A DNA stretch of 64,000 bases, taken from contig NC_009445.1 in NCBI RefSeq assembly GCF_000026145.1, forward strand, positions 124,001 through 188,000. The letters are read 5' to 3'. Below the pieces are notes generated by a model. The model was given only the letters and a program-made list of their open reading frames with translations, was not told the origin of the DNA and searched no databases. This document shows, piece by piece, positions 8,868 through 17,448 of the stretch. The stretch comes from Bradyrhizobium sp. ORS 278 (GTDB taxonomy: Bacteria > Pseudomonadota > Alphaproteobacteria > Rhizobiales > Xanthobacteraceae). Numbering within the stretch: position 1 is the first letter of the stretch; each line of letters begins with the position of its first letter. Made by a program: the position numbers and the translations under genes.

Positions 8868-9839
8868 ATGAAGACAATCACAGGTATCATTGCAGCCGCC
8901 GTGCTGGCGGTCACGTCGCCGCTGGCGATGGCGCGGGATTTCCGCTCCGCCGACGTGCACCCCGCCGACTATCCGACCGTCGAAGCCGTCAAGTTCATGG
9001 GCAAGCAGCTCGCGGCCGCGAGCGGCGGCAAGCTCGGCGTCAAGGTGTTCCCGAACGGCGCCCTGGGCTCGGAAAAGGACACGATCGAGCAGCTCAAGAT
9101 CGGCGCGCTCGACATGATGCGGATCAACTCGTCCCCGCTCAACAATTTCGTGCCCGAGACCGTCGCGCTGTGCCTGCCTTTCGTGTTCCGCGACACGCAG
9201 CACATGCGCACCGTCCTGGACGGCCCGATCGGCGACGAGATCCTGGCCGCCATGGAGCCAGCCGGCCTGATCGGCCTCGCCTACTATGACAGCGGCGCGC
9301 GTTCGATCTACACCGTCAAGGCGCCGGTCAAGTCGCTGGCCGACCTCAAGGGCCTGAAGATCCGCGTGCAGCAGTCCGACCTTTGGGTCGGCATGATCCA
9401 GAGCCTCGGCGCCAACCCGACGCCGATGCCCTACGGCGAGGTCTACACCGCGCTCAAGACCGGCCTCGTCGACGCCGCCGAGAACAACTGGCCGTCCTAT
9501 GAATCCTCGCGCCATTTCGAGGCCGCCAAGTTCTACAACATCACCGAGCACTCGCTCGCTCCGGAAGTCCTCGTGATGTCCAAGAAGGTCTGGGACACCC
9601 TGAGCAAGGACGACCAGGCGATGATCCGCAAGGCGGCCAAGGAGTCGGTGCCGGTCATGCGCAAGCTCTGGGACGAGCGCGAAGAGGCCTCCCGCAAGGC
9701 CGTCGAGGCCGCCGGCGTCCAGGTCATCACGGTCGCCAACAAGCAGGAATTCGTCGACGCGATGAAGCCGGTCTACCAGAAGTTCGCCGGCGACGAGAAG
9801 CTCTCGAGCCTCGTCAAGCGCATCCAGGACACGAAGTAA
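8868..9839 (+). CDS. TRAP transporter solute-binding protein (DctP family)
   Basis: A 323-residue periplasmic binding protein for a tripartite ATP-independent transporter. The signal peptide is MKTITGIIAAAVLAVTSPLAMA. The body has DctP features: GALGSEKDTIEQLKIGALDM near residue 65 and the conserved arginine/asparagine region LKGLKIRVQQSDLW near 160, followed by an alternating helix-strand C-terminal half. The ATG at 8868 follows AGGAGGAAGCTC, an excellent ribosome site, and is preferred over an upstream in-frame ATG at 8748. The substrate is probably an organic acid. dctQ follows after 108 bases. Confidence 0.93.
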   Translation: MKTITGIIAAAVLAVTSPLAMARDFRSADVHPADYPTVEAVKFMGKQLAAASGGKLGVKVFPNGALGSEKDTIEQLKIGALDMMRINSSPLNNFVPETVALCLPFVFRDTQHMRTVLDGPIGDEILAAMEPAGLIGLAYYDSGARSIYTVKAPVKSLADLKGLKIRVQQSDLWVGMIQSLGANPTPMPYGEVYTALKTGLVDAAENNWPSYESSRHFEAAKFYNITEHSLAPEVLVMSKKVWDTLSKDDQAMIRKAAKESVPVMRKLWDEREEASRKAVEAAGVQVITVANKQEFVDAMKPVYQKFAGDEKLSSLVKRIQDTK

Positions 9840-9947
9840 GCGCCACGAAGTAAGCTCCACCAAGTCACAGCACCAACTCAAAACGACGACGGCCGGCTCC
9901 GGCGTCGCCACCAGGCGACGCCGGATGACCGCAGGGGAGGGACGGGA

Positions 9948-10493
9948 ATGACAGATCCACATGTCGGAGATCACGAGCATGGGGAGGGACGCCCATCAAG
10001 CGGCCCGCTGACACGGATCAACGCCGTGGTCGCGCGCCTGGGCATGTATCTGTCCGTCGCCGGCCTGCTCGTCATCGTCACGATCGTGTTCTACCAGGTG
10101 TTCGGCCGCTATGTGCTCAATTCCAGCCCGACCTGGACCGAGAACCTGGCGCTGGTCCTGATCCTCTATGTCACCCTGATCGGAGGCGCCGTCGGCGTCC
10201 GCGACGCCGGACATATCGGTATGGATAGTCTCCTGGTGATGCTGCCCGACAGCACGCGCGAGAAGATCGAGCTGGTGATTCACGTGCTTGTCGCCTTGTT
10301 CGGGGTCGCCATGGCCTACAATGGCTGGATCCTCGGCGCCTCCGTCGGCACGGTGAAGATCCCCAATCTCGGCCTGCCCGAAGTCGTCCGCTACATCCCG
10401 CTGATCGCCTCCGGCATCCTGATCGTCTCCTTCTCAATCGAGCACATCATCGCCCTGCTGCGCGGTGAAGAGGTCGTCCCGTCATGGAACTGA
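9948..10493 (+). CDS. TRAP transporter small permease (DctQ)
   Basis: A 181-residue integral membrane subunit with four predicted hydrophobic segments, beginning near residues 30-52, 65-83, 103-123 and 143-163. The conserved TWTENLALVL motif of DctQ proteins is present between the first two. It holds the large permease and the binding protein together. The ATG follows GGGAGGGACGGGA. It overlaps dctM by 10 bases, so translation is coupled. Confidence 0.92.
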   Translation: MTDPHVGDHEHGEGRPSSGPLTRINAVVARLGMYLSVAGLLVIVTIVFYQVFGRYVLNSSPTWTENLALVLILYVTLIGGAVGVRDAGHIGMDSLLVMLPDSTREKIELVIHVLVALFGVAMAYNGWILGASVGTVKIPNLGLPEVVRYIPLIASGILIVSFSIEHIIALLRGEEVVPSWN

Positions 10494-11776
10494 TCATTCT
10501 CGGCGCCACCTTCTTCGGCTTCCTGATCCTCGGCGTCCCCGTCGCATTCGCGATCGGCCTCTCCGCCATCTGCACCATTCTCTATGAAGGTCTGCCGGTC
10601 GCGGTGATCTTCCAGCAGATGATGTCCGGGATGAACATCTTCTCGTTCCTGGCGATCCCGTTCTTCGTCTTCAGCGGCGAGCTGATGCTGCATGGCGGCG
10701 TCGCCGACAAGATCGTGCAGCTCGCCAAGAATCTGGTCGGCCACATCCGCGGCGGCTTGGGCATGTCGAACGTCGTGGCCTGCACCTTGTTCGGCGGCGT
10801 CTCCGGCTCCCCGGTCGCCGACGTCTCGGCGATGGGCGCGGTGATGATCCCGATGATGAAGAAGGAAGGGTTCGACACCGACTACGCCGTCAACGTCACC
10901 ACCCATGCCTCGCTGGTCGGCGCGCTGATGCCGACCAGCCACAACATGATCATCTATGCGCTCGCCGCCGGCGGCAAGGTGTCGATCGGCGCGCTGATCG
11001 CCGCAGGCCTGCTGCCGGCGCTGGTGCTGATGGTCTGCATGCTCGTCGCCGCCTACGCGGTCGCAGTGAAGCGCGGCTACCCGGCCGGCAAGTTTCCCGG
11101 CTGGGCGGAAGTAGCTCGCTCGTTCGCGGCGGCGCTGCCCGGCCTGCTGATCGTCGGCATCATCCTGGCGGGCATCCTCTCCGGCGTCTTCACCGCCACC
11201 GAATCCGCCGCCGTCGCGGTGACCTACACGATCGTGCTGACGTTCTTCATCTACCGCACCATGACGCTGAAGAACTTCCTGCGGGCCGCCGCCAAGGCGG
11301 TGAAGACCACCGGTGTGGTGCTACTGCTGATAGGCGTCTCGACGATGTTCCAGTATCTGATGGGACTCTACGAGGTGGCGGATTTCGCCGGCGACCTGAT
11401 GAGCAAGGTCTCGTCGCAGCCCTGGATGATCTTCCTGCTGATCAACATCATCCTGTTCCTGCTCGGCACCTTCATGGACATGGCGGCGACGATCCTGATC
11501 TGCACCCCGATCTTCCTGCCGATCGCGATGAAGGCCGGCATGGACCCCGTGCAGTTCGGCATGCTGATGCTGATCAACTGCGCGCTCGGCCTCAACACCC
11601 CGCCGGTCGGCACCACCCAGTTCGTCGGCTGCGCCATCGGCGGCATCTCGGTCGGCGCGGTCATGCGCACCATCCTGCCGTTCTACGCCGCCCTGATCGC
11701 CGCCCTGATGTTCGTGACCTACGTCCCGGCGTTCTCGCTGTGGCTGCCGCGATTGCTGATGGGGTACAAGGGATGA
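10484..11776 (+). CDS. TRAP transporter large permease (DctM)
   Basis: A 430-residue DctM, the sodium-coupled transport subunit of the IT superfamily, with about 12 hydrophobic helices throughout. Typical motifs are seen: FSFLAIPFFVFSGELM near residue 50, GGVSGSPVADVSAMG near residue 105 and LNTPPVGTTQFVG near residue 370. The length is normal. The operon dctP-dctQ-dctM is complete. Downstream is a 317-bp gap with a dispersed repeat. Confidence 0.95.
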   Translation: MELIILGATFFGFLILGVPVAFAIGLSAICTILYEGLPVAVIFQQMMSGMNIFSFLAIPFFVFSGELMLHGGVADKIVQLAKNLVGHIRGGLGMSNVVACTLFGGVSGSPVADVSAMGAVMIPMMKKEGFDTDYAVNVTTHASLVGALMPTSHNMIIYALAAGGKVSIGALIAAGLLPALVLMVCMLVAAYAVAVKRGYPAGKFPGWAEVARSFAAALPGLLIVGIILAGILSGVFTATESAAVAVTYTIVLTFFIYRTMTLKNFLRAAAKAVKTTGVVLLLIGVSTMFQYLMGLYEVADFAGDLMSKVSSQPWMIFLLINIILFLLGTFMDMAATILICTPIFLPIAMKAGMDPVQFGMLMLINCALGLNTPPVGTTQFVGCAIGGISVGAVMRTILPFYAALIAALMFVTYVPAFSLWLPRLLMGYKG

Positions 11777-11859
11777 CCGACAGCGTTCGCCATCCTTGGC
11801 CGCAAGCTTCGTCGGCGAACCGTACCTGAGATGCCCGGCTGATAGCCTCGTCCACGGCT

Positions 11860-12006
11860 GTCGTCCCGGACAAGCCCACCGACGCAACGCGTCGGTGGGC
11901 GCTGATCCCGGACCCATAACCACCGGCCGTCGTGAGGCGCGCGGTACTGGCCGCGTGCCCATTCCAGAGATCACGCGGTATGGGTCCCGGCGTTCGCCGG
12001 GACGAC
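11860..12006. repeat. 146-bp dispersed repeat, copy A (direct repeat with 15889-16034)
   Basis: It begins GTCGTCCCGG and ends CCGGGACGAC, so the ends are inverted repeats. It contains an inner hairpin (GCCCACCGACGC / GCGTCGGTGGGC) and the string ATCACGCGGTATGGGTCCCG. Copy B at 15889-16034 has the same order and orientation. The hairpin arms differ between copies in a compensating way (CCCACCGACG versus CCTGCCGACG with matching partners). Elements of this kind are common in Bradyrhizobium intergenic DNA. Confidence 0.85.
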
Positions 12007-12093
12007 ACCGGTGGGTGTGGCGCCAGCCTCGCGCCAAGCAGAATCGCCAGGCATTCTTCGACCAGAGGCGCGCCGCAAGAGCGACACTCACAC

Positions 12094-12858
12094 CTACTTC
12101 GGCTCCTGCAAGGTCACGCCATAGCGGGCGTAGATGCGCTCGACGGTGCCGTCGGCGCGCAGGCGGGCCAGCGCGGTCTCCATGGCCTCGCGCAGCGCGT
12201 CGTCCGGGCGGACCATGCCGATGGCCACGTTCCAGTTCAGGCTTGGCTCGCTGTCGTCGAGGGCAATGATCCGGAGCGTCTTGTCCGGATGGGTCTGGTT
12301 GTAATAGGCGGCATTGGCCGGCGTCACCGCGGCGGCAGCGATCTCGTGATTGGCCAGCGCATCGAGGCTGTCGATCTCGAAGCCGAAGGTCGATATCGGC
12401 ACATGGCGCTGGCTGATCAGCATCGCCGCGATCGATCCGACCTGAACCCCGACCTTCGTCGTCTGGTCGAGGCCGGAAATGGACGTGAGCCTGCTATCCT
12501 GCGGCACCGCCAGCGCCACGCCCGTGTGATAGTAGGGCTTGGTCGTCTTCAGCCGAATTTCCCCCAGCGCCTCGGGATCGGCGATGACGTCCATGACGAG
12601 GTCGCAGCCGGCCGCGCGCATCTGGAACATGGTGATGATCCAGTCGAGCCGAAGCGACACGCCGAGCTCGCGCGCCAGCGCCTGCCCCATCTCAACCTGG
12701 AAGCCCGGCGGGTCGCCGGCCTTGCTGGCGAAGGGCAGCGAATTGGGATGGGCGCACAGCCCGATCTGGCCGAGCGAACGGATCGCGTCGAGCGAGCGCG
12801 CTTCGGCTGAACCGATCAGGACGCTGATGGCGGCGAGCAGCGCGAGCAGTCGTGTCAT
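12094..12858 (-). CDS. XoxJ-like periplasmic substrate-binding protein associated with quinoprotein dehydrogenase
   Basis: A 254-residue periplasmic protein of the SBP_bac_3 fold with a short signal peptide (MTRLLALLAAISVLIGSAEA). A CAHPNSLPFAS segment follows at the start of the mature domain, as in the MoxJ/XoxJ group. XoxJ proteins are thought to help activate or load the quinoprotein dehydrogenase rather than feed an ABC importer, and no permease or ATPase gene is nearby. It lies 82 bases downstream of the cytochrome c gene. An amino-acid-binding role is the main alternative. Confidence 0.8.
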   Translation of the reverse strand: MTRLLALLAAISVLIGSAEARSLDAIRSLGQIGLCAHPNSLPFASKAGDPPGFQVEMGQALARELGVSLRLDWIITMFQMRAAGCDLVMDVIADPEALGEIRLKTTKPYYHTGVALAVPQDSRLTSISGLDQTTKVGVQVGSIAAMLISQRHVPISTFGFEIDSLDALANHEIAAAAVTPANAAYYNQTHPDKTLRIIALDDSEPSLNWNVAIGMVRPDDALREAMETALARLRADGTVERIYARYGVTLQEPK

Positions 12859-12940
12859 GTCGTGGTCTCTCTGAGCATCAGCCTCACTCTGGTGTGCGGC
12901 TCGGCGAGGCCGGCCACGCGGGGCGCCGTCGCAACGCCGC

Positions 12941-13342
12941 CTAATCAGGCTTCAACGCCCGAATGTAGGCGATGATCGCGTCGATCTGCACGTCGGTGAA
13001 GGCCTCGCCGAATGCCGGCATCGCGCCGGGCTTGCCGACCTTGATCCGGTTCCGGATGAAGTCGTCGCTGCGTTGCGTGTCCATGAGCTGCGGGCCCTTT
13101 CCGGCGACCCGGCCGGCGTCTGAGTGGCACCAGCCGCAGCTCGATGCGAATAATTGCTGGACGTCGAACGGCTCGGCCTGAGGCGCGGGCGCAGCGGATT
13201 GTGCGAACACCGGTGCGATGCAGGCCAACATAGCCGCCGCAATCGCTGACCACCGCGCCGATATCTTGCCAGTCTGCAGCGCCCCTTTGACGTTCCTTCC
13301 CGTCAGGTTCTTCAACATAAGCCTGATCTTTTCATGCTTCAT
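12941..13342 (-). CDS. Periplasmic c-type cytochrome (XoxG-like electron acceptor)
   Basis: A 133-residue cytochrome c with one haem motif, CGWCH, and a likely axial methionine in GAMPAFGEAF. A hydrophobic signal segment (WSAIAAAMLACIAPVFAQ) leads to cleavage after about residue 48, behind an unusually long basic n-region. The start is uncertain: ATG 13342 and ATG 13318 are both possible. From context it is the electron acceptor for the quinoprotein dehydrogenase upstream, as XoxG is for XoxF, passing electrons to a terminal oxidase. Confidence 0.82.
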   Translation of the reverse strand: MKHEKIRLMLKNLTGRNVKGALQTGKISARWSAIAAAMLACIAPVFAQSAAPAPQAEPFDVQQLFASSCGWCHSDAGRVAGKGPQLMDTQRSDDFIRNRIKVGKPGAMPAFGEAFTDVQIDAIIAYIRALKPD

Positions 13343-13457
13343 CGAGTCCCGTCTCATCCAGCAGATCCGCTTCAATTCCGACCCATCGTGCGGGGCGGAC
13401 GCCACGAAGGCTATTACATCTTACGATCGGAGTGGTCGCGCTCGTCCGCCTCCACAT

Positions 13458-13582
13458 CGCATGGCCGGGCTTGTCCCGACCATCCACGTCGTTCAGCACG
13501 CTGAGAGCTGCGTTGATGCCCGGGCCTTCGCCGCGCCGAAGCGGCTTCGGCCGCGCAGGCGGGACGAGCCCGGGCACGACGG
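13458..13582. repeat. Imperfect palindromic repeat between the cytochrome and dehydrogenase genes
   Basis: The left arm contains ATGGCCGGGCTTGTCCCG and the right arm CGGGACGAGCCCGGGCACG, with an inner GC-rich hairpin (GCGCCGAAGCGGCTTCGGC). It resembles widespread Bradyrhizobium intergenic repeats and splits what would otherwise be a compact operon. Confidence 0.6.
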
Positions 13583-13688
13583 ATTAACTAACTGCCACAA
13601 TGGTTTTGACGACAGCCCGGCCTCCATTCGTGACAGCCAGCGCAGAGCACGGGGACCGGCGAAACCGGCCCCCGCGATCTCCAATGAT

Positions 13689-15410
13689 TTACTTCAGGCT
13701 ATAGACGATGAGCGCGCCGTCATCCCTCGGCATGCTCTTGTAGACGCCGCCGAAGGTCGGAGCATAGTCGTCGGCCGCCATGCCGCCGAAGCCGGCCGTG
13801 ATGGCGATGTACTGCTTGCCATTGACCGCATAGCTGATGATGCCGCCCTGATGGCCGGTGCCGTCGGAGTGATTCCACAGCTCGGTGCCGCTCTCGGCAT
13901 CATAGGCGTGAACCGTGCCGCGCGAATCCGGCACGAACACGAGATTGCCGCCGGTCGAGAGCACGCTGGCGAGCGGCGGCTCGGGGAAGCGCACCTCCCA
14001 CTTTTTGGCGCCGGTGACGGGATCCCGGGCATCGAGATGGCCGTAGATCTCGCCGCCCGGCGGCTTGGCGATTGCGAAGTTGGCCCCGATGTTCAGCTGC
14101 GCCTGCGGCGCCACCACCGGCGTCGTCTTGACGATGTCGAGCGTCATACACCATTCCTGACCGAGCTTGTAGTACAGGCCCGTCTTCGGATTGTAGGAGC
14201 CGGCGTTCCAGCTGACGCCGCCGGAGATGTGCGGGCAGAGCGGCTCGGACACCTTGCCGGCGGTGAAGTCGCGGCGCCCGATCAGCTCACCGGTCTTGGG
14301 GTCGATGTTCTTGACGAAGTTGCTGTTCTCGGTGATGCGCCAGACGTTCTGCACCTTCGCTTCGCGGTCATAGACGAAGATGTAGCCGCTCTTGTTGGGA
14401 TGGACCGTCAGCTTCTTGCCGTCGCGATCGAGCATCACGAACTCGCCGACCGCGCTGTCGAAATCCCAGGCATCGTGCGGCAGCTCCTGGTGATGGAATT
14501 TCAGCTTGCCGCTGTCGATATCGAGGCCGATCACCGACGACGTGTAGAGATTGTCGCCGGGGCGCGCGCCTTGTGTCTTCCAGTCGCCGCCCGACCAGTC
14601 GTAGAGCGGCGCCGGGTTGGCGGTGCCCCACCAGACCGTCGAGGTCTCGCTGTCATAGGTGCCGGGCATCCAGCCGCCACCGCCGCCGGTACGCCAGGAA
14701 TCATTGCCCCAGCTCTTCTGGGCCTCGTCGGTGCCGGCGACCGTCAGGAACTCCCACTTCTTCGCGCCGGTCGCGGCGTTGACGCCGAAGATCGGGCCGC
14801 GGCCCGGCCATTCGCCGCCCTGCGCGCCGATCACGACATTGCCATTGGCATAGAGCGGCGCGCCGGTGAAGCCGACCGTCAGCTTCTGCGAGTCGAGCAG
14901 CTTGGTCTCCCAGGCCAGCTTGCCGGTCTTCATGTCGAGCGCGATCAGCCGGCCGTCCATGGTGCCGACGAACACCTTGCCTTCGCCGATGGCGACGCCG
15001 CGATTGTAGGGCGAGTGGGTCTGCCGCGCGACCAGCGCCTCGTCCAGCTCGGGGAAGTAGGACCAGATCACCTCGCCGGTGGCGCCGTTCAGCGCAAACA
15101 CGCGGCTGTAGGAACCGGTGTAGTAGAGCACGCCGTCGGCGGCCAGCGGCATCGACTGCAAACCGCGGGTGGAGCGTCCGGGGATGTGAATCCAGGCGAC
15201 GCCGAGATTGCCGACATTGCTGGCGTTGATCTGCGCGAGCGGACTGTAGTGATAGGACTTGTAGGAGCCGTGGTAGGTCAGCCAGTCGTTCTGGCCGCCG
15301 GCTTCGATGCGCGCCGTATCGACCGTTTGTGCCGCGGCCACCGACGCGGCCAGTGTCGTGGTGATGGCAAGCGCGATGGGCGCAGCCAGACGTCTCCGTT
15401 GCTTCATCAT
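13689..15410 (-). CDS. PQQ-dependent alcohol dehydrogenase, lanthanide type (XoxF/PedH-like)
   Basis: A 573-residue periplasmic quinoprotein (signal peptide to about residue 27) with the eight-bladed propeller of methanol/ethanol dehydrogenases. Metal and catalytic residues are identifiable: Glu200 in AQGGEW, Asn265 in GTANPAP, catalytic Asp316 in HDAWDFDS, and Asp318 two residues later. The extra aspartate marks lanthanide-dependent enzymes; calcium enzymes have Ala or Ser there. The vicinal Cys-Cys disulfide near the PQQ site is missing: the equivalent segment reads RQTHSPYNRG. It oxidises a primary alcohol or aldehyde, substrate unknown. Cytochrome and XoxJ-like genes follow downstream. 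No PQQ synthesis genes are in the window. Confidence 0.9.
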   Translation of the reverse strand: MMKQRRRLAAPIALAITTTLAASVAAAQTVDTARIEAGGQNDWLTYHGSYKSYHYSPLAQINASNVGNLGVAWIHIPGRSTRGLQSMPLAADGVLYYTGSYSRVFALNGATGEVIWSYFPELDEALVARQTHSPYNRGVAIGEGKVFVGTMDGRLIALDMKTGKLAWETKLLDSQKLTVGFTGAPLYANGNVVIGAQGGEWPGRGPIFGVNAATGAKKWEFLTVAGTDEAQKSWGNDSWRTGGGGGWMPGTYDSETSTVWWGTANPAPLYDWSGGDWKTQGARPGDNLYTSSVIGLDIDSGKLKFHHQELPHDAWDFDSAVGEFVMLDRDGKKLTVHPNKSGYIFVYDREAKVQNVWRITENSNFVKNIDPKTGELIGRRDFTAGKVSEPLCPHISGGVSWNAGSYNPKTGLYYKLGQEWCMTLDIVKTTPVVAPQAQLNIGANFAIAKPPGGEIYGHLDARDPVTGAKKWEVRFPEPPLASVLSTGGNLVFVPDSRGTVHAYDAESGTELWNHSDGTGHQGGIISYAVNGKQYIAITAGFGGMAADDYAPTFGGVYKSMPRDDGALIVYSLK

Positions 15411-16244
15411 GGCACTTCCTCCGCTACGTTCTTGATGTGTGGCCGCCGCGTTGTCGCGCGCCGCCTTCGCCGGATCGTCTGCCGCTACGCCGAGCTCGTG
15501 TGATGCGCCGTGTGTCGACGGGACGAGAGGCGGAACAACCTAACGTCGAATTGTACCGCTGTGAATGCATGGCAAGGGACGTCCTCCCGATCACGCCGGG
15601 CATGCGTCCCGCACCTTATAAGCAATGCAGCAAGCCGGATTGCGCCAGCAAAGGCCGTCACGTGCCATGCTGCGCGGGCAATCGCTGATGAGAGCACCGC
15701 AATCATTGGCGTTTGCTTGACTTATTTGCGGCTTTGGAGCGGCGCCGCGACTCCAAAGCATTCTGTCAGTGATGCTGCCCGATCGCGCGTGCAAAATACA
15801 AAATGAGACTCAACGTCAAGACAGCGTGACCGGCGAACAGGATCCCCCACGGCGGCGAGGCGAACGACCCGTCGCCCCGCACAGGTCTGTCGTCCCGGAC
15901 AAGCCTGCCGACGCAAAGCGTCGGCAGGCGTCGATCCGGGACCCATAACCACAGGAGGCCGTGAGGCGCGCGGGACGAGCCGCCTGCCCCTTGCAGACAT
16001 CACGCGGTATGGGTCCCGCGTTCGCGGGGACGACACCGATGGCGGGACGAGCAGTTGGCATCACTCACCCCGGTGTAGAAGTCGAGTCGATCAAAGGTAC
16101 CGGCGCCGACGTCTTGGTGTCAGGTTGTGAGTTATAAGGCTGCGAAGGCGACACGTCCGCTGGTCCGGAACCGAACTCGCCTCGTGGCGCGTGCCGTTGC
16201 GGTGCGCTCGCCGACGTCAACATTTTGAATGAAGAGGAGCTTGC
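15411..16244. other. 834-bp region upstream of the quinoprotein dehydrogenase
   Basis: No gene that I can support. It holds the dehydrogenase promoter region, dispersed repeat copy B (15889-16034) and the leader of the dehydrogenase at 16245. Small frames at 15437-15806 lack a recognisable domain and overlap on both strands. Confidence 0.55.
15889..16034. repeat. 146-bp dispersed repeat, copy B
   Basis: Same element and same orientation as 11860-12006. It starts GTCGTCCCGG, carries the inner hairpin CCTGCCGACGC / GCGTCGGCAGG, and ends CGGGGACGAC. Together with copy A it brackets the quinoprotein dehydrogenase cluster. Confidence 0.85.
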
Positions 16245-17123
16245 ATGGCGGCGATCGGATTCATCGGTTTGGGCGTCATGGGCGAGCCGATCTGCCGCAA
16301 TCTGGCGCGAAAGTCCGGCGCCACCGTGCTCGGCTTCGACCGCGCGGATGCGCCGCTGCAGCGGCTCGCCGCGGTCGGCGTCATCAGGGCCGCGTCGCTC
16401 GCCGAGCTGGCGCGCGAGGCCGAATTGATCTTCATGGCGTTGCCGAGCGGCAAGCATGTCCAATCCGTGTGCGACGGGGATGACGGCCTGCTCCGCCACG
16501 CGGAGGCACGTCACACCATCGTGGACCTCGGCACCTCGCCGGTACAGGCCACCCGCGAGCTCGCGACGCATTTTGCAGCGAAGGGCGCCGCTTTCGCCGA
16601 TGCGCCGATCGCCCGCACCCGCCAAGCGGCCGAAGACGGCACGCTGAGCGTGATGGTGGGCGCCGACGCGGCGACGTTCGAACGGCTGCGGCCGCTGATC
16701 GCGATGTTCGCGACCGACATCACCCATTGCGGTGGCGTCGGCGCCGGCCAGGTCGTGAAGATCCTCAACAACATGGTGCTGATGCAGACCGTGGTGGCGC
16801 TCGGCGAGGCGCTGGAGACCGGCAAGCGCGCGGGCCTCGATCCCAAGCTGCTGTTCGAGACCCTCGCCAAGGGCTCCGCCGACAGCTTCGCGCTGCGCAA
16901 CCACGGCATGAAAGCGATGCTGCCCGACACATACCCAGAGCGCGCATTCTCGACCGAATATGCACGCAAGGACATCGGTTATGCGCTGGATCTCGCCAGG
17001 TCCGTGCAGATCGATCTGCCGGGCGCGGAGCTCGCCGACAGACGATTGGGAGAGGCCATCGAGGCGGGCTATGGCGATCTGTATTGGCCGGTGCTGGCGC
17101 GCGTGATTGGAGCGTCAGGCTAG
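16245..17123 (+). CDS. 3-hydroxyisobutyrate dehydrogenase family NAD(P)-dependent oxidoreductase
   Basis: A 292-residue beta-hydroxyacid dehydrogenase. The N-terminal Rossmann fold starts IGFIGLGVMGEPICRNLA with the GxGxxG dinucleotide loop. The family substrate motif is modified to DAPIARTRQAAEDG near residue 120. The catalytic-lysine helix is GAGQVVKILNNM near residue 170. The family includes 3-hydroxyisobutyrate, tartronate-semialdehyde and sulfolactaldehyde reductases, and the substrate cannot be chosen from sequence. The ATG follows GAAGAGGAGC. The gene stands alone, about 830 bases from the divergent quinoprotein gene. Confidence 0.88.
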   Translation: MAAIGFIGLGVMGEPICRNLARKSGATVLGFDRADAPLQRLAAVGVIRAASLAELAREAELIFMALPSGKHVQSVCDGDDGLLRHAEARHTIVDLGTSPVQATRELATHFAAKGAAFADAPIARTRQAAEDGTLSVMVGADAATFERLRPLIAMFATDITHCGGVGAGQVVKILNNMVLMQTVVALGEALETGKRAGLDPKLLFETLAKGSADSFALRNHGMKAMLPDTYPERAFSTEYARKDIGYALDLARSVQIDLPGAELADRRLGEAIEAGYGDLYWPVLARVIGASG

Positions 17124-17448
17124 GCATGACCTGTTGATAGGGTTTTGTTGGACTGGCGCTTGACTGGTAACGGCGCCTGTGATGGCCGCCTGACAAGGGC
17201 GTCCTCCGCGCTCGTGACGAGCGCCGGCGTTCGGATTTGATGGGTGGACCGCAGAAGTGTCACGGTAACGTCCAAAGGCGTTCATGATGGACGCCCGGTC
17301 AGCCTCAACTATGGGCAGATCAGGGCTCTGCGGTCGCAGGGCTTGGTGCCACCGCGATTGCGAAACAGCTCCGATATTCGGGGCGCGATCTCAAAGGCCA
17401 TGAATGCGGGCCGAATGTGTGGCCGTAGCCGATCCCTGCCGATCAAAG
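17124..17448. other. 325-bp intergenic region
   Basis: No supported gene. A plus-strand frame at 17244-17498 (84 codons) overlaps the end of the hypothetical gene below, has no recognisable domain and no clear ribosome site. A small hairpin (GCGCTCGTGACGAGCGC) lies near 17207. Confidence 0.45.

Noticed and set aside
13218..15503. A 761-codon plus-strand frame antisense to the quinoprotein dehydrogenase
   Set aside because: Composition is typical of antisense of GC-rich coding DNA and the dehydrogenase frame has clear catalytic motifs.
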